Shown here one piece after another: positions 12,201-22,235 of a DNA stretch of 64,000 nucleotides. Numbering within the stretch: the first letter of the stretch is position 1; every line of letters begins with the position of its first letter. The notes below the pieces were generated by a model that worked only from the letters and a program-made list of their open reading frames with translations, did no database searches and had not been told where the DNA came from. Origin of the DNA: Anagrus nilaparvatae (taxonomy: Eukaryota > Arthropoda > Insecta > Hymenoptera > Mymaridae); NCBI GenBank assembly GCA_022575985.1, contig JAKSXM010000147.1:22292001-22356000 (forward strand), written 5' to 3'. The position numbers were made by a program, and so were the translations under genes.

Positions 12201-15181
12201 TAACCGAAAAATTTCTAAATAAATTCAAATGACATTAAAAAAGCGAAATACGGATCTAAAAATCTGTAAATCTGGCAAAATTCTATTTAGCATTCTATAA
12301 TTTGTTCGTATTATCTTTAAATTCTTTGTATTCAAATTACTTTATAATCAATTACCAATTAATTATTAATGAATTAATTAAGTAAGCAAAATAGGGGACA
12401 AGTAATTTAGTGCTCTAAACTTGAAGGAATATTTTCTGTACACTGTAAAAAGTAACTTTCTTAGATTAACAAAAAAAATAGAATTTTTTCGAAAAATTAG
12501 TGAATTTTCAAAAAATTTCGTAAATATTCGATAAAAATCATAAATTCACTAAATTTAGTATATTATCGAAAAATTCGAGAATTCTCCATTTTTTTTTGTG
12601 CATTTACGAAAACAGTTGCAAATTCACAATTATTTTTCGTAAATTTACGACTATTTTTTGTACATTTTCGAAAAAAAATTGTAAATTATCAATTTTTCTG
12701 GCGAATTCACAAAAAAAAATCGTATTCTCGAATTTTTCAATAATATACTAAATTTAGTAAATTTACGATTTTTTTTTGAATATTCACAAATTTTTTCGAA
12801 AATTTACTAATTTTTCGAAAATATTCTATTTTTTTTTTGTTAATCTAAGAAAGTTACTTTTTACAGTGTATTAATCAAAATATTCAAATACTAAGTAGCT
12901 CAAATAACCTTATTTTTTGATAAAAAATGGAATTCTGAACTTTATGAAAATTTATGTACACTTTTGAAAAAAATTTTGTATTTAAAAACTCACCAGATCG
13001 AGGAAAAGTAAAAATCCAAATATCATCAGACTTAGCTTGAAAATTATAATATTCCGAACAATGCTTGACGTATTTAATCGGTAAAAACCATTTTTTATCA
13101 CCAACCAATACCCAACCATCGGATTCACCTTTAAAATCTTTTAACATCTCTTCATTTTTTTTATTATCCAAGTATTCAATTTTGGGTATTAATTCACTCA
13201 TATTGAATCAATGCAAAAAATTGAACAGAGAGTAACTCAAGTCATGCTCTAAGGTTTTTATATCCATTCTATAAAAAGGGGAAAGTTCTGATTATATAGA
13301 TTGCTAGATAGTAGGTGCAATATATGTGAGAGGAAATCTAATACAAATGCACAATTACACTCACACATAATCTGTGTGTATCTTTAAATAAATAATTGAC
13401 AAATACAATCTTTTTTTTTGCCAATAAAATAATTGCTTATTGTTTCATTTTTTTTTTTTTTTTTTTTTTTTTTTATTGAAAATCTTTTATTAGTGTTCAA
13501 TCAAGTCTGTAATTTTTTTTTTGATCCAAGTGTTTATAATTCAAAATGATCATTTTCAAGAATAATAAATTTCAAAAAAGTACATAATATGTAAAAACTA
13601 TAGTCAAGTTATTAATATTTCATAACTGTCATGAAATAGTCATTACTTTCTTAAAAAACTTGTTGCTTATAATCCTTTCTGCATACTCAAGGGATTGGTT
13701 AAAGTTATATTTTTAATTGTGAAATTATTTATAAATTTTATATGTAGAACAATTTTAAACGAAACTATTCTAGAATCTTTGACGCTATGTAAGAAATGTA
13801 GTTACCAAGTTCAATGATCAAGTTTTTAAAAACATTTTTAAAAATTTGACAATTTTTCAAAAATATAAATTTTTTTTAGAAATAAAAAATAGGCCTGGTT
13901 AATTTTTTCTACTTTTTATTAATATCGATTTTGTATTTATATTTTTACTTTTTAGAGTAACGAAAGTTCAATATTTTTCATTTAAAAATTAATTTTTATT
14001 AATATCCTTTTTTTTGAACATTTTTTGGCGTTTAGTTACATTGTTAAAAAAGACTGAAAAATAAATCCGCTTTTGATGGCTAACGGAATTTGGTTTTCTT
14101 GTTCAAACGATTGCAAATGACCTGAAAAGTAATGAAAATTGAAAAAAAAATTTTCTTTTGCTTATTTGGGATACCCCAGAAGTGGTACGATGTGAACCAA
14201 AAATTTGTTTAAAAAGAAGCTGGTTGCCTCAACCACAAACGCAGAACTCCACTCCACTTTCAAATTCAAAAAAAATGATTAAATATGAACGATACACCTG
14301 TGATACACTGAAAAAAAATCCTGAATTTCGGTATCAGAAATCGGAAATTTTTCATCCTTTAAAATAATTACAATTGACATAAAAATTATAAAGAAAAGTG
14401 TAAACATAATTTTTGTTTTGGTTCAAACATTTTTTTCTTAAGTATCATAATTATATATACCATAATTATATAAAAAAGGACCGACAGAAAGACGCGTTTT
14501 CTCGACACAGATACAGAAATAGTATATTTTTACCCATGGCCACAAAAATAAAGAATGGCCCAAATCGCACGTAAATTACCGTCTGAGGCGAAGCCGAGGA
14601 TGGTAAACTGCGATTTGGGGCATCCCTTTTTTGTGGCCAAGGACAAAATAATTTTTCTTGCTCAGTGTCGAGAAAATGCGTTTTTTCGAATAGCGAAGCG
14701 GCTAGAAAACACGCACTTTCTGGACACTAACAAGAAAAATGTTATACGACCCTTGTCCATAAATAAGGAATGACCCAAATCGCAGTTTACCATCCTCGGC
14801 TTCGCCTTTGCGAAGCGATTTGGGCCATTCTTTATTTTTCTGCCCTAGGATCATAATATACTATTAAATACGGATATAGAAAAATTAATATATCTGCCCA
14901 ACTCTAAATAAAACAAAAAACAACCTCAGTTTTTTAAAAATCATAAATTTTTAATCTTAAATTAAAATTTTAATTATTTTAATATACATAGAATCCGAGA
15001 AAATTGTTCAAATAATAACTTTCTTTAATTTAAAATTTCGTTGTAAGAAATACTAATTATTCCATGAATTTCAGTATTTGGGTATGCAAGTAAAAAAACT
15101 TTACATTGCCAATTATCAACTACACAAGATACTTACGGACGTATTGGTGGATATATTCTTTTAAATGGTTTAAAAAAATAA
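6221..15181 (+). CDS. Small three-exon protein of unknown function hosting a nested gene in intron 2
   Basis: Exons 6221-6297, 6367-6626 and 15075-15181 join in frame (phases 2, then 1) to give 147 residues and a TAA stop. The introns have GT-AG borders: GTAAGT at 6298, and GTAAAT at 6627 to TTTCAG at 15074. The protein is rich in Tyr and Lys (for example RYETTYKKYHYDPRESR, LIDYVNKLYNKSY and TQDTYGRIGGYIL). It has no signal peptide and no membrane segment. The TTYKK-type motif and the style of the next two ORFs recall small ciliary or sperm-axoneme microtubule proteins, but I cannot name a family, so that is weak inference. Intron 2 (8448 bp) carries the sulfotransferase gene on the other strand and several transposon remnants. 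The acceptor choice for exon 3 is supported by frame only. A transcript would settle it. Confidence 0.6.
6738..13201 (-). CDS. Cytosolic sulfotransferase (SULT1-like), complete, nested in an opposite-strand intron
   Basis: Six minus-strand exons, 13201-12994, 10278-10179, 10103-9911, 9839-9713, 9643-9549 and 7037-6738, give 340 residues with every phase matching. The enzyme family moves the sulfuryl group of PAPS to hydroxyl or amine groups of small molecules. Visible signatures are the 5'-phosphosulfate loop FPRSGTTWTQELIW (about residues 66-79, split by intron 1), the segment RFIKTHFALSLMP with the expected catalytic His, the 3'-phosphate-binding ARNPKDVAVSYYYF, and KISNFLGKSY. Near the C-terminus RKGKSQAWNEIFT stands where RKGxxGDWKxxFT is usual, so the canonical Gly and Asp are changed. 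There is no signal peptide, which fits a cytosolic enzyme. A TATAAAAA box (13262-13255, minus strand) lies about 55 bases above the ATG. The substrate cannot be predicted. Introns 1 and 5 contain fold-back elements. Confidence 0.93.
7553..7887. mobile_element. hAT-like MITE with 8-bp target duplication
   Basis: The ends are CAGGGATC...GATCCCTG with further inverted matches inside (AGTAATGGCC near 7580; related sequence near 7730 and 7865). The flanks are CCATATCC (7545-7552) and CAATATCC (7888-7895), 7 of 8 identical. An 8-bp duplication and CAGGG ends are typical of hAT elements. No transposase is present, so it is non-autonomous. It lies in the last intron of the sulfotransferase gene. Confidence 0.75.
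8216..9198. mobile_element. Palindromic TTAA (piggyBac-like) MITE, about 980 bp
   Basis: Two arms of about 470 bp (8216-8690 and 8735-9198) are near-perfect reverse complements. The ends are CCCATTTAAGCCCAAGCGG and its complement, each bordered by TTAA (8212-8215 and 9199-9202). TTAA duplications with CCC ends fit piggyBac-type elements. No ORF of note is present. It sits in intron 5 of the sulfotransferase gene. Confidence 0.8.
10361..11014. mobile_element. Fold-back element in sulfotransferase intron 1
   Basis: TATAGTTTATGGCC at 10362 matches the complement of GGCCATAAACTATG at 11001-11014. The match continues inward (CCACCAGATTT, TTGGGTCG) with moderate divergence. The middle contains related internal inverted copies (GACCAAAAAAACCCT). 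The target duplication is unclear, so the superfamily is unassigned. Confidence 0.6.
11060..12440. other. AT-rich intron sequence with no feature
   Basis: This is part of sulfotransferase intron 1. Only short ORFs of low complexity (Lys/Phe/Ile-rich) are present on either strand, and no splice-linked coding exon, RNA gene or clear repeat was seen. Confidence 0.5.
12441..12868. mobile_element. CACTGTAAAAA-family MITE, copy 1 (TA duplication)
   Basis: The terminal inverted repeats begin CACTGTAAAAAGTAACTTTC and extend through much of the 428 bp as an imperfect palindrome rich in TTCGAAAAATT-like motifs. TA flanks both ends (12439-12440 and 12869-12870), as in Tc1/mariner-type elements. Other copies are at 54616, 58438 and 62790. 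Confidence 0.8.
13255..13262 (-). promoter_or_regulatory. TATA box of the sulfotransferase gene
   Basis: On the minus strand TATAAAAA lies 54-61 bases above the ATG at 13201. An initiation site about 25-30 bases downstream would leave a very short 5' UTR. The position and match are good. Function is inferred. Confidence 0.5.
13263..14519. other. AT-rich intron sequence of the 6221 gene, upstream of the sulfotransferase promoter
   Basis: No supported coding sequence was found. It includes a run of about 27 T at 13448-13474. A short ORF at 14158-14367 has no family resemblance and is treated as chance. Confidence 0.5.
14520..14866. mobile_element. Fold-back MITE of the TAGTATATT / GGCGAAGCC family, copy 1
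   Basis: The ends AGTATATTTTTACCC and its complement near 14852-14866 enclose two inner hairpins. Each inner hairpin contains AAAGAATGGCCCAAATCGC and a GGCGAAGCCGAGGATGG stem. Related copies occur at 45540-45660, 47085-47700 and 48390-48660. The chance ORF at 14555 (MAQIARKLPSEAKP...) is encoded by the arm and recurs in the other copies. Confidence 0.65.
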
Positions 15182-15237
15182 ATTAACCTTTAAATAGGTA
15201 TTTGACTAAATTATCAAGTTAATTAATTTTTCAAAAA

Positions 15238-15510
15238 ATGTTATTTGAAACTGATGAAGAATCACGCGACTTTTATACAACATATAAAAAAAATTATCAT
15301 TTAAAAAGTATAAGACCTGAATTAAAAGCTAAAGCATTTTTCGGAGAATGGAATTTGAACAATCCAATCTTAGATTCCTATAAAGAATATTTATATTTTG
15401 ATAAAAAAGATGGATCTAAATTAAGTTCAGAAAATTTTCAAGATTTTTATAATAGGTTAGAACAAATTTTTAATACCGCTGAAAATTTTTTAAATAATTT
15501 AAATTACTAA
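15238..15510 (+). CDS. Small 90-residue ORF of unknown function, axoneme-protein-like style
   Basis: ATG at 15238 lies 56 bases after the stop of the previous gene, and the frame ends with TAA at 15510. The peptide is polar and Tyr/Phe-rich (SRDFYTTYKKNYHLKS, AKAFFGEWNLNNP, DSYKEYLYFDKKDGSK). The composition is clearly more protein-like than nearby noncoding ORFs. The FYTTYKKNY motif resembles repeats in microtubule-inner and sperm-tail proteins (weak inference). It could be a separate gene, a second cistron, or an internal exon whose splice sites I have not recognised. No in-frame splice to the following exons was found. Confidence 0.45.
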   Translation: MLFETDEESRDFYTTYKKNYHLKSIRPELKAKAFFGEWNLNNPILDSYKEYLYFDKKDGSKLSSENFQDFYNRLEQIFNTAENFLNNLNY

Positions 15511-15590
15511 TATTTTGTAGGGTAAGGTTTTTTAAAAAAATAATCAAAATTTATTAACAAAAATATTGTATTTAAATCTTTGTTATAAAT

Positions 15591-15840
15591 ATGCTACAGA
15601 TAAAAAGTACAGATTCGACGTATAAAAAATTTTTATCAGGAACTATTCCAGATCAAAATTTAATAACTCGTGAGCAAAAAAAATATCAAACAACCATTTA
15701 TATGCAAGAGATATCTAATAATTTAGGTATTTGAAAATTTTACACATTTTTTTTTCTCTCTTTATTTCTTAACTGATTATAATGCTTTGCGTGCATTAAA
15801 TCATGTTCAGTCTATAATTTTTAATATTATTATGACTAAA

Positions 15841-15882
<42 letters not shown>

Positions 15883-16501
15883 TTACTATCTAGGTGAAAC
15901 TAAATCAAAAAATACAAAGGTAAATTTAATAAAACTTCCAGAAAATTGGATATTATCAGAAACAATACAGCAAAGTTCATACAGAGATTCTAATAAAATT
16001 TTTGATTCTAATACAATCTTAAAAAGTGAAAAATTGAAAAAATTAGATTTTTTCACTCCTGATCAAAATGAAAGAAAATTATTAAAAATCAGGTATATTT
16101 TATTAAACATTTAAAATATATAGTTATCAAAATTATCTAATTTCAAAAATAATAATTTAGTGTGGACACAAAAAAGGTTTTCAAACAAATTTTAGATCTA
16201 TTGAATTTTCCGACCATAAAAATAATTAATATTCTTAATAAACACTGAAAATAGAGGAAAACCATCAAAAATATTAAATTGGTCTGCTTTTTTAACAAAG
16301 TAGCAAACGAAATGTGTCTTTGTGAGATTAAAATTACACAATAGATGGAAAATTCTATGGACCTAAAATATAATTACGAAAAATTACATTATCCAGATTT
16401 GTACTAATTAATATTTATACATTAAATTTTTTTTTAGAACTGGAGAGACTGAATATCAAGTTAATATTGGTGAAATTGGAAAGCGTTTAATGAAAGCTTA
16501 A
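15591..16501 (+). CDS. Three-exon small protein of unknown function
   Basis: Exons 15591-15726, 15894-16092 and 16438-16501 join in frame (phases 1, then 2) to give 132 residues ending KRLMKA and TAA. Intron 1 carries a (TA)n run at about 15845-15878, and the introns have GT-AG borders. The peptide is Lys/Ser/Asn-rich with KLPENWILSETIQQSSYRDS and DFFTPDQNERKLLKIRTG. There are no membrane segments. It lies just downstream of the 6221 and 15238 ORFs and on the same strand, so it may be the 3' part of one larger transcription unit. A CTACAG at 15594-15599 would also serve as an acceptor in the same frame. The family was not recognised. The start codon is the least certain part. Confidence 0.5.
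15845..15878. repeat. (TA)n microsatellite
   Basis: An uninterrupted run of about 17 TA units lies in an intron of the preceding small gene. Confidence 0.9.
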
Positions 16502-17072
16502 TTTTAACTTTGTAAATTTTAATTTTGCATTTATTTTTAAGTTTAACAAAAATAATAATAAGTTTTTAATGAATTTCTGAATTGTTTTAATTCCTAAATA
16601 TTAGCGTTTCAGGAAGTTAAAATTATTACTTCAGTCTCAAAAAATTTATACAATATTACATTTATTCTGTGTACGTATTTAACAAAACATGTTTTTATAG
16701 TAATAAAATAAATTAAGTGAATACTATGCATATATTTTAAATTCTCATATTTATGTATATATACTACTAATTAATGCTTCACCATATAAAAAATTAATTT
16801 AATTTACTAAGGTTGAGCATAAATTTTGTTAAAATATTTTAATTTTTCTCAAACCTTATTTATTTACAGAAAAACTTTTTAAAAGTTTTTTTTTATCTTA
16901 GAGAAAAACTTTCCAAAATCATTTTTGGAAATCGTGATATGAGAGGTTAAAATAATCACCTCTTGATACCATTTATACACCTATTTTACAGTTTGATTAA
17001 TTTTGCAATACTACTTTAAAAAAAATTTCATTGAAATACACACCTTAGTATTAAAAAATTTTTTCCCTTAAT
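16502..17072. other. Convergent 3' intergenic region
   Basis: This is the AT-rich gap between two genes that end towards each other (the 15591 gene and NF-YA). It probably holds both 3' UTRs. No coding sequence was seen. Confidence 0.5.
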
Positions 17073-18734
17073 TTATTTTAAAGCAACCAGCGTTCCATCA
17101 TTAGCCATTTCAGTCAAATTTCTATTTGTTGAATTCTGAAATGAAAAAACAAATTTTAGACAAATGTTGCATATTAGCGGTAAAATTTCACAAATGTCTA
17201 CAAAAAATGTTTTCTGTTCATTAAACGTACAATGTCTTTTTGCAAAAATCGTAAACATTATTTAGAACGTGAAAATTTTCCAGTAATGGATCAAATACTA
17301 TTATTAATAATTATAAAAACGCATGAAACATGAAAATTATTGAAACTACAGTTTCAAAAGAAATTTCATAAAGCAAAGCTTTTTAGATTCAGAAGATTTT
17401 AATTCAATAATTAGCTTCTGTAGATTATATACTGGCAGGGACAAAGTTAAAATGAGTAATTTTTTAATCCTTAAGGTAATTATTCAAATTTTTGAGATGT
17501 AAAATCTTATAATACTAATATTAGAAATTATTTTGAATTGCTTACTTTTATGACTATGGTGGACTGTAAAGTATCAAGATTGTTTTGTGATCCTGAAGGT
17601 GCAGCTGACATTATAGTTCTAACTGTATTACTATTGCTAGAAGTTGCTATACATTGGCTAACCATAGTATTATTAGAAGCTCGACTAAAGAATAATAAAT
17701 ACACAGTATTTATTTATAAATATTTTTATTAAAAAAAATATTAAAGATCTTAACTCACTTTCTCTTTTTTGTTTGACCAGAATGAAATCTGCCACCTTCT
17801 CCACGAATTCTGTTCATAGCATGCCTATGTCTAGATTCATGTAAGTATTTCTAAAAAACATAAAAACAAATGAATTTAATCAATATTTAACAAAATTAAC
17901 TAGATCTTACTGGTCTTTCTTTTGGAATTTTGCCTTCAGCTTCTAGCTTTGCTCTGGCTTGTCTACGTTTTAAAATACGTCTGTATTGTTTTGCATTTAC
18001 ATAAAGTGGCTCTTCTTCAAATATTTCTGTATTTGGTAGGGCAAGTCTTTGGAATTGAGTTTGACCACTATTACCAGGAACCATCTGTTTTATAAAATAT
18101 ACTTTTAATTTTATGAAAGCTATTAATATTTAAGAAATTATTTTTGCTATAAAATAAATTATTCATGCATTGTTTCTCTAATATCACTACCAGTCGGTAT
18201 AAATACTACAGACTATGTAAGTGAAAGAGATATTTTTTAATCACCATAACAATATTCCCTGCCTGTGTAGCTGCTGCTGGACTAGTCAAAGGTTGAACTG
18301 ATGCTGCTCCAGTTGTCTGAGACGTTGGATTTATTTGCATCAAATTACCATTGATGTTTATAACTGAGTAAATCATAATAACATTTATAAAGAGAAACTT
18401 TCTTAAATATAGTATATATATGTGAGTAATAATATTTACCTGTAGGTTGTGATTGCTGTTGAACTTGACCTTCAATTTGAACTGGTTGATAAATATATGT
18501 TTGACCATCAGGAGTTTGAATAATTTGAGGAGTTTGAGGTTGCTGAATGACAATTTGTTGACCTGCTCCAGCTAAACTTGAAACTGGAACTACCTGAATT
18601 TGACCGTTGGGTGCAGCTACTTGAATGGCTTGTAACGGCATTACTGCTTGTCCACCTTGACCCATTTGAACTACTTGAACAGCACCACCTGTGCCACCAA
18701 CCATAACGGTTTGACCTTCTGTCAATTGTTCCAT
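17073..18734 (-). CDS. Nf-YA: Nuclear transcription factor Y subunit alpha (NF-YA)
   Basis: Six minus-strand exons, 18734-18440, 18363-18245, 18084-17911, 17850-17759, 17684-17546 and 17135-17073, encode 293 residues with all phases matching. NF-YA joins the NF-YB/NF-YC histone-fold pair and contacts the CCAAT box in the nucleus. The N-terminal 140 residues are Gln/Gly/Val-rich (activation region, GQTVMVGGTGGAVQVV and similar). The conserved core spans about residues 160-222. It consists of EEPLYVNAKQYRRILKRRQA (NF-YB/C interaction helix A1), the linker KLEAEGKIPKER, then YLHESRHRHAMNRIRGEGGRF (DNA-binding helix A2 and GxGGRF loop). All key Arg/His residues are present, and the exon 3-4 junction falls inside the linker, after KERP. 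The usual NIVMMVPG junction between exons 2 and 3 is preserved. The length is a little shorter than vertebrate NF-YA. A noncoding first exon probably ends at 19933. Confidence 0.96.
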
Positions 18735-19932
18735 TGTATTTTAAAATCTAAGCATCAAATAAAATAATTCATAAGTTCAGGGTAAAATTATAGTTTGAAT
18801 TAGAGAGCACATACATAGAAAATCATTTATTAATCAATATTTAATTGTTGTATAAGCATTACATGTTGGGTATATAGTTGTATGAAAAAAAAAATTGATT
18901 TATTTTTTACCTATTTTTAATTGTTTAGTACTTTAGAGAATGTTATAATTATTTAAGTAAAACAATTGTTCTATTATTTGCTATCCCATAAAAAAGTAAA
19001 ATTAAAATTTATTGATAATTTTTTGAATATAAATTTAAAGCATTTTTTTTTTCTCAAAAAGTTAAATTAATGAAGTTAGTTTTTAGATGAATTGTAGTTA
19101 TCATTATGTAATATTTAATCATTTTGATTTGGTATATAATGAGAATCATTAAAATTTTGACATAACATAATTTTTTTTATTTGTAAATAAAAATTAGAAT
19201 TTTCATGAAATTAATGTTTTCATTATTTTATCTCAATAAACAAAAACAATTTCAATAAATAAAAAATAAAAATAAACAAAAATTTCAATGTTTATATATA
19301 ATTTATGTTTTTTAAACTCGTACACGCAATCAATATATTCTTTCTTTTTCTAACATGCACGAAAGTATACGAGTGCGAAGTTTGTCTCTCTCTGACACAC
19401 TTCACATGCGTGAAGCAACCTAGTGCACCATCTTCGAGAACTTGATATGTTTATATGAAAAAATAAATAGCTGTATGTTTTATTTTTTGTACATTTTATC
19501 ATTAAAAAAAAAAAAAGAGAACATGATTTTTGTAAAAACATAAATACTCCAGAGAATTAAGATATTTGACCTCCAACAGAAAAAATGGCTGGCAGTGTTA
19601 GTTTGCAAAAAACAAAAAAGCAACGTGAAAAATAAATAATATACTAAGTGCATGCAACAATTGAAAAGTTGTGATTGTCAATTATTTATAAGAGACGCAC
19701 ATTGTTAAAGAATTAGCGAGAGAGAAAAATCTTTGCATACAATAACAATTAGTACAAGAGTAAAAATTATCTCCATCTTTCAATAAGCAATGCCATGTGT
19801 TTATAACAATAAAAAAAGAAAACAAAATTGAAAAACTAATTTAGTTAATTCGTCCCCCTTTGATGATTAAAATTGACCCGTTAGCCTCTTAGAGCACGTC
19901 TCTTACGCGCTTAATAATTTGTGTGGACTTAC
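18735..19932 (-). other. Likely 5' UTR intron of NF-YA
   Basis: An acceptor (GATGCTTAG) about 15 bases above the ATG and a strong donor (CCAATGTAAGTCC, GT at 19932-19931) define an inferred intron. The sequence between is AT-rich with no coding sequence. Confidence 0.5.
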
Positions 19933-20130
19933 ATTGGATATTTTCGTTGGTACAGTTTCCCAATGATTGGTCGACGAATTGAGGACCAATGGTCGCAACG
20001 ATCGAGCTAGAGAGATCTTGTGTATTGGTGGCAACGATGAGGGGGAACTGCCAGTACCGCGTCAGTTTCGTGAAATCTCGAGAATGCTTCGACTCCCTCC
20101 TTCTCAAAAAATTAAAACAACGCAACCAAT
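19933..20130 (-). promoter_or_regulatory. CCAAT-rich promoter/first exon region of NF-YA
   Basis: This is a locally GC-richer 200-bp patch with six CCAAT/ATTGG pentamers: 19933-19937, 19960-19964, 19966-19970, 19986-19990, 20024-20028 and 20126-20130. A donor at 19932 fits a noncoding first exon of NF-YA. Because NF-Y itself binds CCAAT, self-regulation is an attractive inference, but it is not shown by sequence alone. Confidence 0.55.
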
Positions 20131-20219
20131 CCTAGCACCACGCCCTAAAATAAGCCCGCGTACTTTCGAATTTTCTACTAACACATGTATAAAGTCGTGT
20201 ATTCGCATATTTTAACAGT

Positions 20220-21482
20220 TATGCACATTTTAGCAAAAAATAATATTCAACTACCTACATAATTTTTATTAGGAGCATTAGAAAGTATTAAATAAAGTAC
20301 CACACTGTACTTTTTTTAGTATAAATTTTATTTTATTTTCTTTTGATTAATTAAAAAACATACTTAATATAATGTATTATAGATTTTAAAATTTACAAAA
20401 TATACTCATTTAGAAGAAAAAAAATTATAATTTACAATTAAATTATCATAATGATACTTACAAGCATTAAAAAGTATATTAGAATTTTACAATTTTTATA
20501 GATTTCAATAAAATATTATTGATTAATTAGCCTTGTCTTTTTTTTATAAAATAAAGTAATACGTTTTTGAAACTAGGTACTTACTTATTCATAATACCTT
20601 GGACTAACTTTTAATACAACAATATTTTATTATTTTTTTTTCATCCTAAGTGACTTTTTACCCAAAAAATGAAATACTAAGCATTTCAGCCCATGAAAAC
20701 CAGTTAAGTTCCAAGTAATGTCAATTTGCTAAGTATAAAAAATTTAGAAAACTGAAAATAGAAGAGTACAAAATTTGTTTCTTTACAAGGAGAAAGTTTA
20801 TATATTGTACCCTTTTATCAGATTACTAATAATAATTTTTAGTTTATTCCTATCTTTTTGTAGATCCTATTTTTTTTAAGTAAATAATTACTTTTGGAAG
20901 AAAAAAAAATTTAATTAAACTCATCCCAATGTACCTACTTTACACAATTATTTGGTTTGCATCAAATTTACAGTGAATATATACTTGTAAAAATTTGAAT
21001 CTCGATTTAACAATCTTATTGTACAATATAACACTTATAAAATATTTACAATTTTAAATTATTTTTTATAGATTTTAAAATATTTCTTTAAACGATGAAC
21101 ATAGTAAATAACTATTTTTATTACAAAAAAAAAAAATATATAGAATATTTTTAAAGAACAAAGTGTTAGCAACCAATTTAATGACATTATACTCAAGCCC
21201 ATCGAAATAAACATTCAATTAAAGTTTGAACTTTTAAACTTTTTTACCTCAAGTACTTGTGTATATAATTATCACATCAGTTGCAAAGACTTTATGTCTG
21301 TTCCTTTATGAACTACAAAGCTAAGGCTATGAAAATAAATCATTTTTATTTGTCTTAAATTATTTTACCATAATTATGATCTTTCCTTATGACAGAACTG
21401 ATAATATTATTAATTTTCTTATCTTTTCAAAACTAAGTATAAAATATTTTTCTTTTACAAAGTAAATAGAAATATGTTGTAA
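20220..21482. other. Intergenic, AT-rich, no feature
   Basis: This lies between the NF-YA promoter and the LAMTOR1 stop. It has only low-complexity AT sequence and probably includes the LAMTOR1 3' UTR. No RNA gene or coding exon was recognised. Confidence 0.5.
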
Positions 21483-22235
21483 TCACGAAAGAAAAGGAAC
21501 AACTAAATCTTCTTTATGTTCAACTTGTATTTGCGATAATGCGATTGCTGCTTTTTGTACAAAAGCTGTGATCTAAAAATTTACAAAAATATAATTTAAT
21601 TTATTAAAATTAATTAAAAACAAAAAACGTACAAGTTCTTTATCATTTTCTTCTAATGGTTCAGCTGCTAAAACCTTATCTGGTACCGGAATATCTCGTA
21701 GTATACAATATGAAGTTTCAGGTACTCTTATACCAACAGTTTCAATACGTTTTGCATAAGCCCTAGATCTTTCTTGATATTCATGTTGTTCTAGATTGTG
21801 CGAATCTAATGCTCCAACATCTATTATATTTCTGTAAATTTAATAAAATAAGATAATATTTGTTTAAATTATTATTTTATTGTTACATACGCAGCAGTCT
21901 CATGAAGGATTCTACTAAGAGCACTTTGTTCATCTGTTTTTTTTGGTTCGGAATTAGAGTATTGATTCACATATTCTTCACTAAAAAGGCAATTTTCGTT
22001 AAACATTAATTAACAATAATACAAATTAAAGAAATTTAAAGCTTACTTATGAACTCTTGGTATATTTGTGTTACTACTGACTGGGTCAACTAACAAGTGA
22101 GTACGTTCATTTACTTCAGCGCTCTGTAGATAATAAATAATATATTAGGATGAAATAGAACTCTAATTTGAAATATTAATAAAAATGTACCTGTTCTCCA
22201 TTATCTTCTTTACATAAACTGTAACAACAACCCAT
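21483..22235 (-). CDS. Lamtor1: Ragulator complex protein LAMTOR1 (p18)
   Basis: Five minus-strand exons, 22235-22191, 22123-22047, 21980-21891, 21831-21633 and 21572-21483, give 166 residues, close to the usual 161. LAMTOR1 anchors the Ragulator complex on late endosomes and lysosomes, where it holds Rag GTPases and supports mTORC1 activation. The N-terminus MGCCYSLCKEDNGE has Gly2 for myristoylation and Cys3/Cys4 for palmitoylation, the anchor that defines the family. ERTHLLVDP, the stretch around QSALSRILHETA, ALDSHNLEQHEYQERSRAYA and the C-terminal helix with VVPFLS are all family-typical. No predicted membrane segment is needed. It is divergent with UBE3D. The start is fixed by the lipidation motif. 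Confidence 0.95.

Noticed and set aside
15845..15878. Regular repeat considered as a possible array
   Set aside because: It is a simple (TA)n microsatellite without spacers.
19889..20215. ORFs on both strands in the GC-richer patch
   Set aside because: They do not resemble proteins. The patch is better explained as the NF-YA promoter and noncoding first exon.
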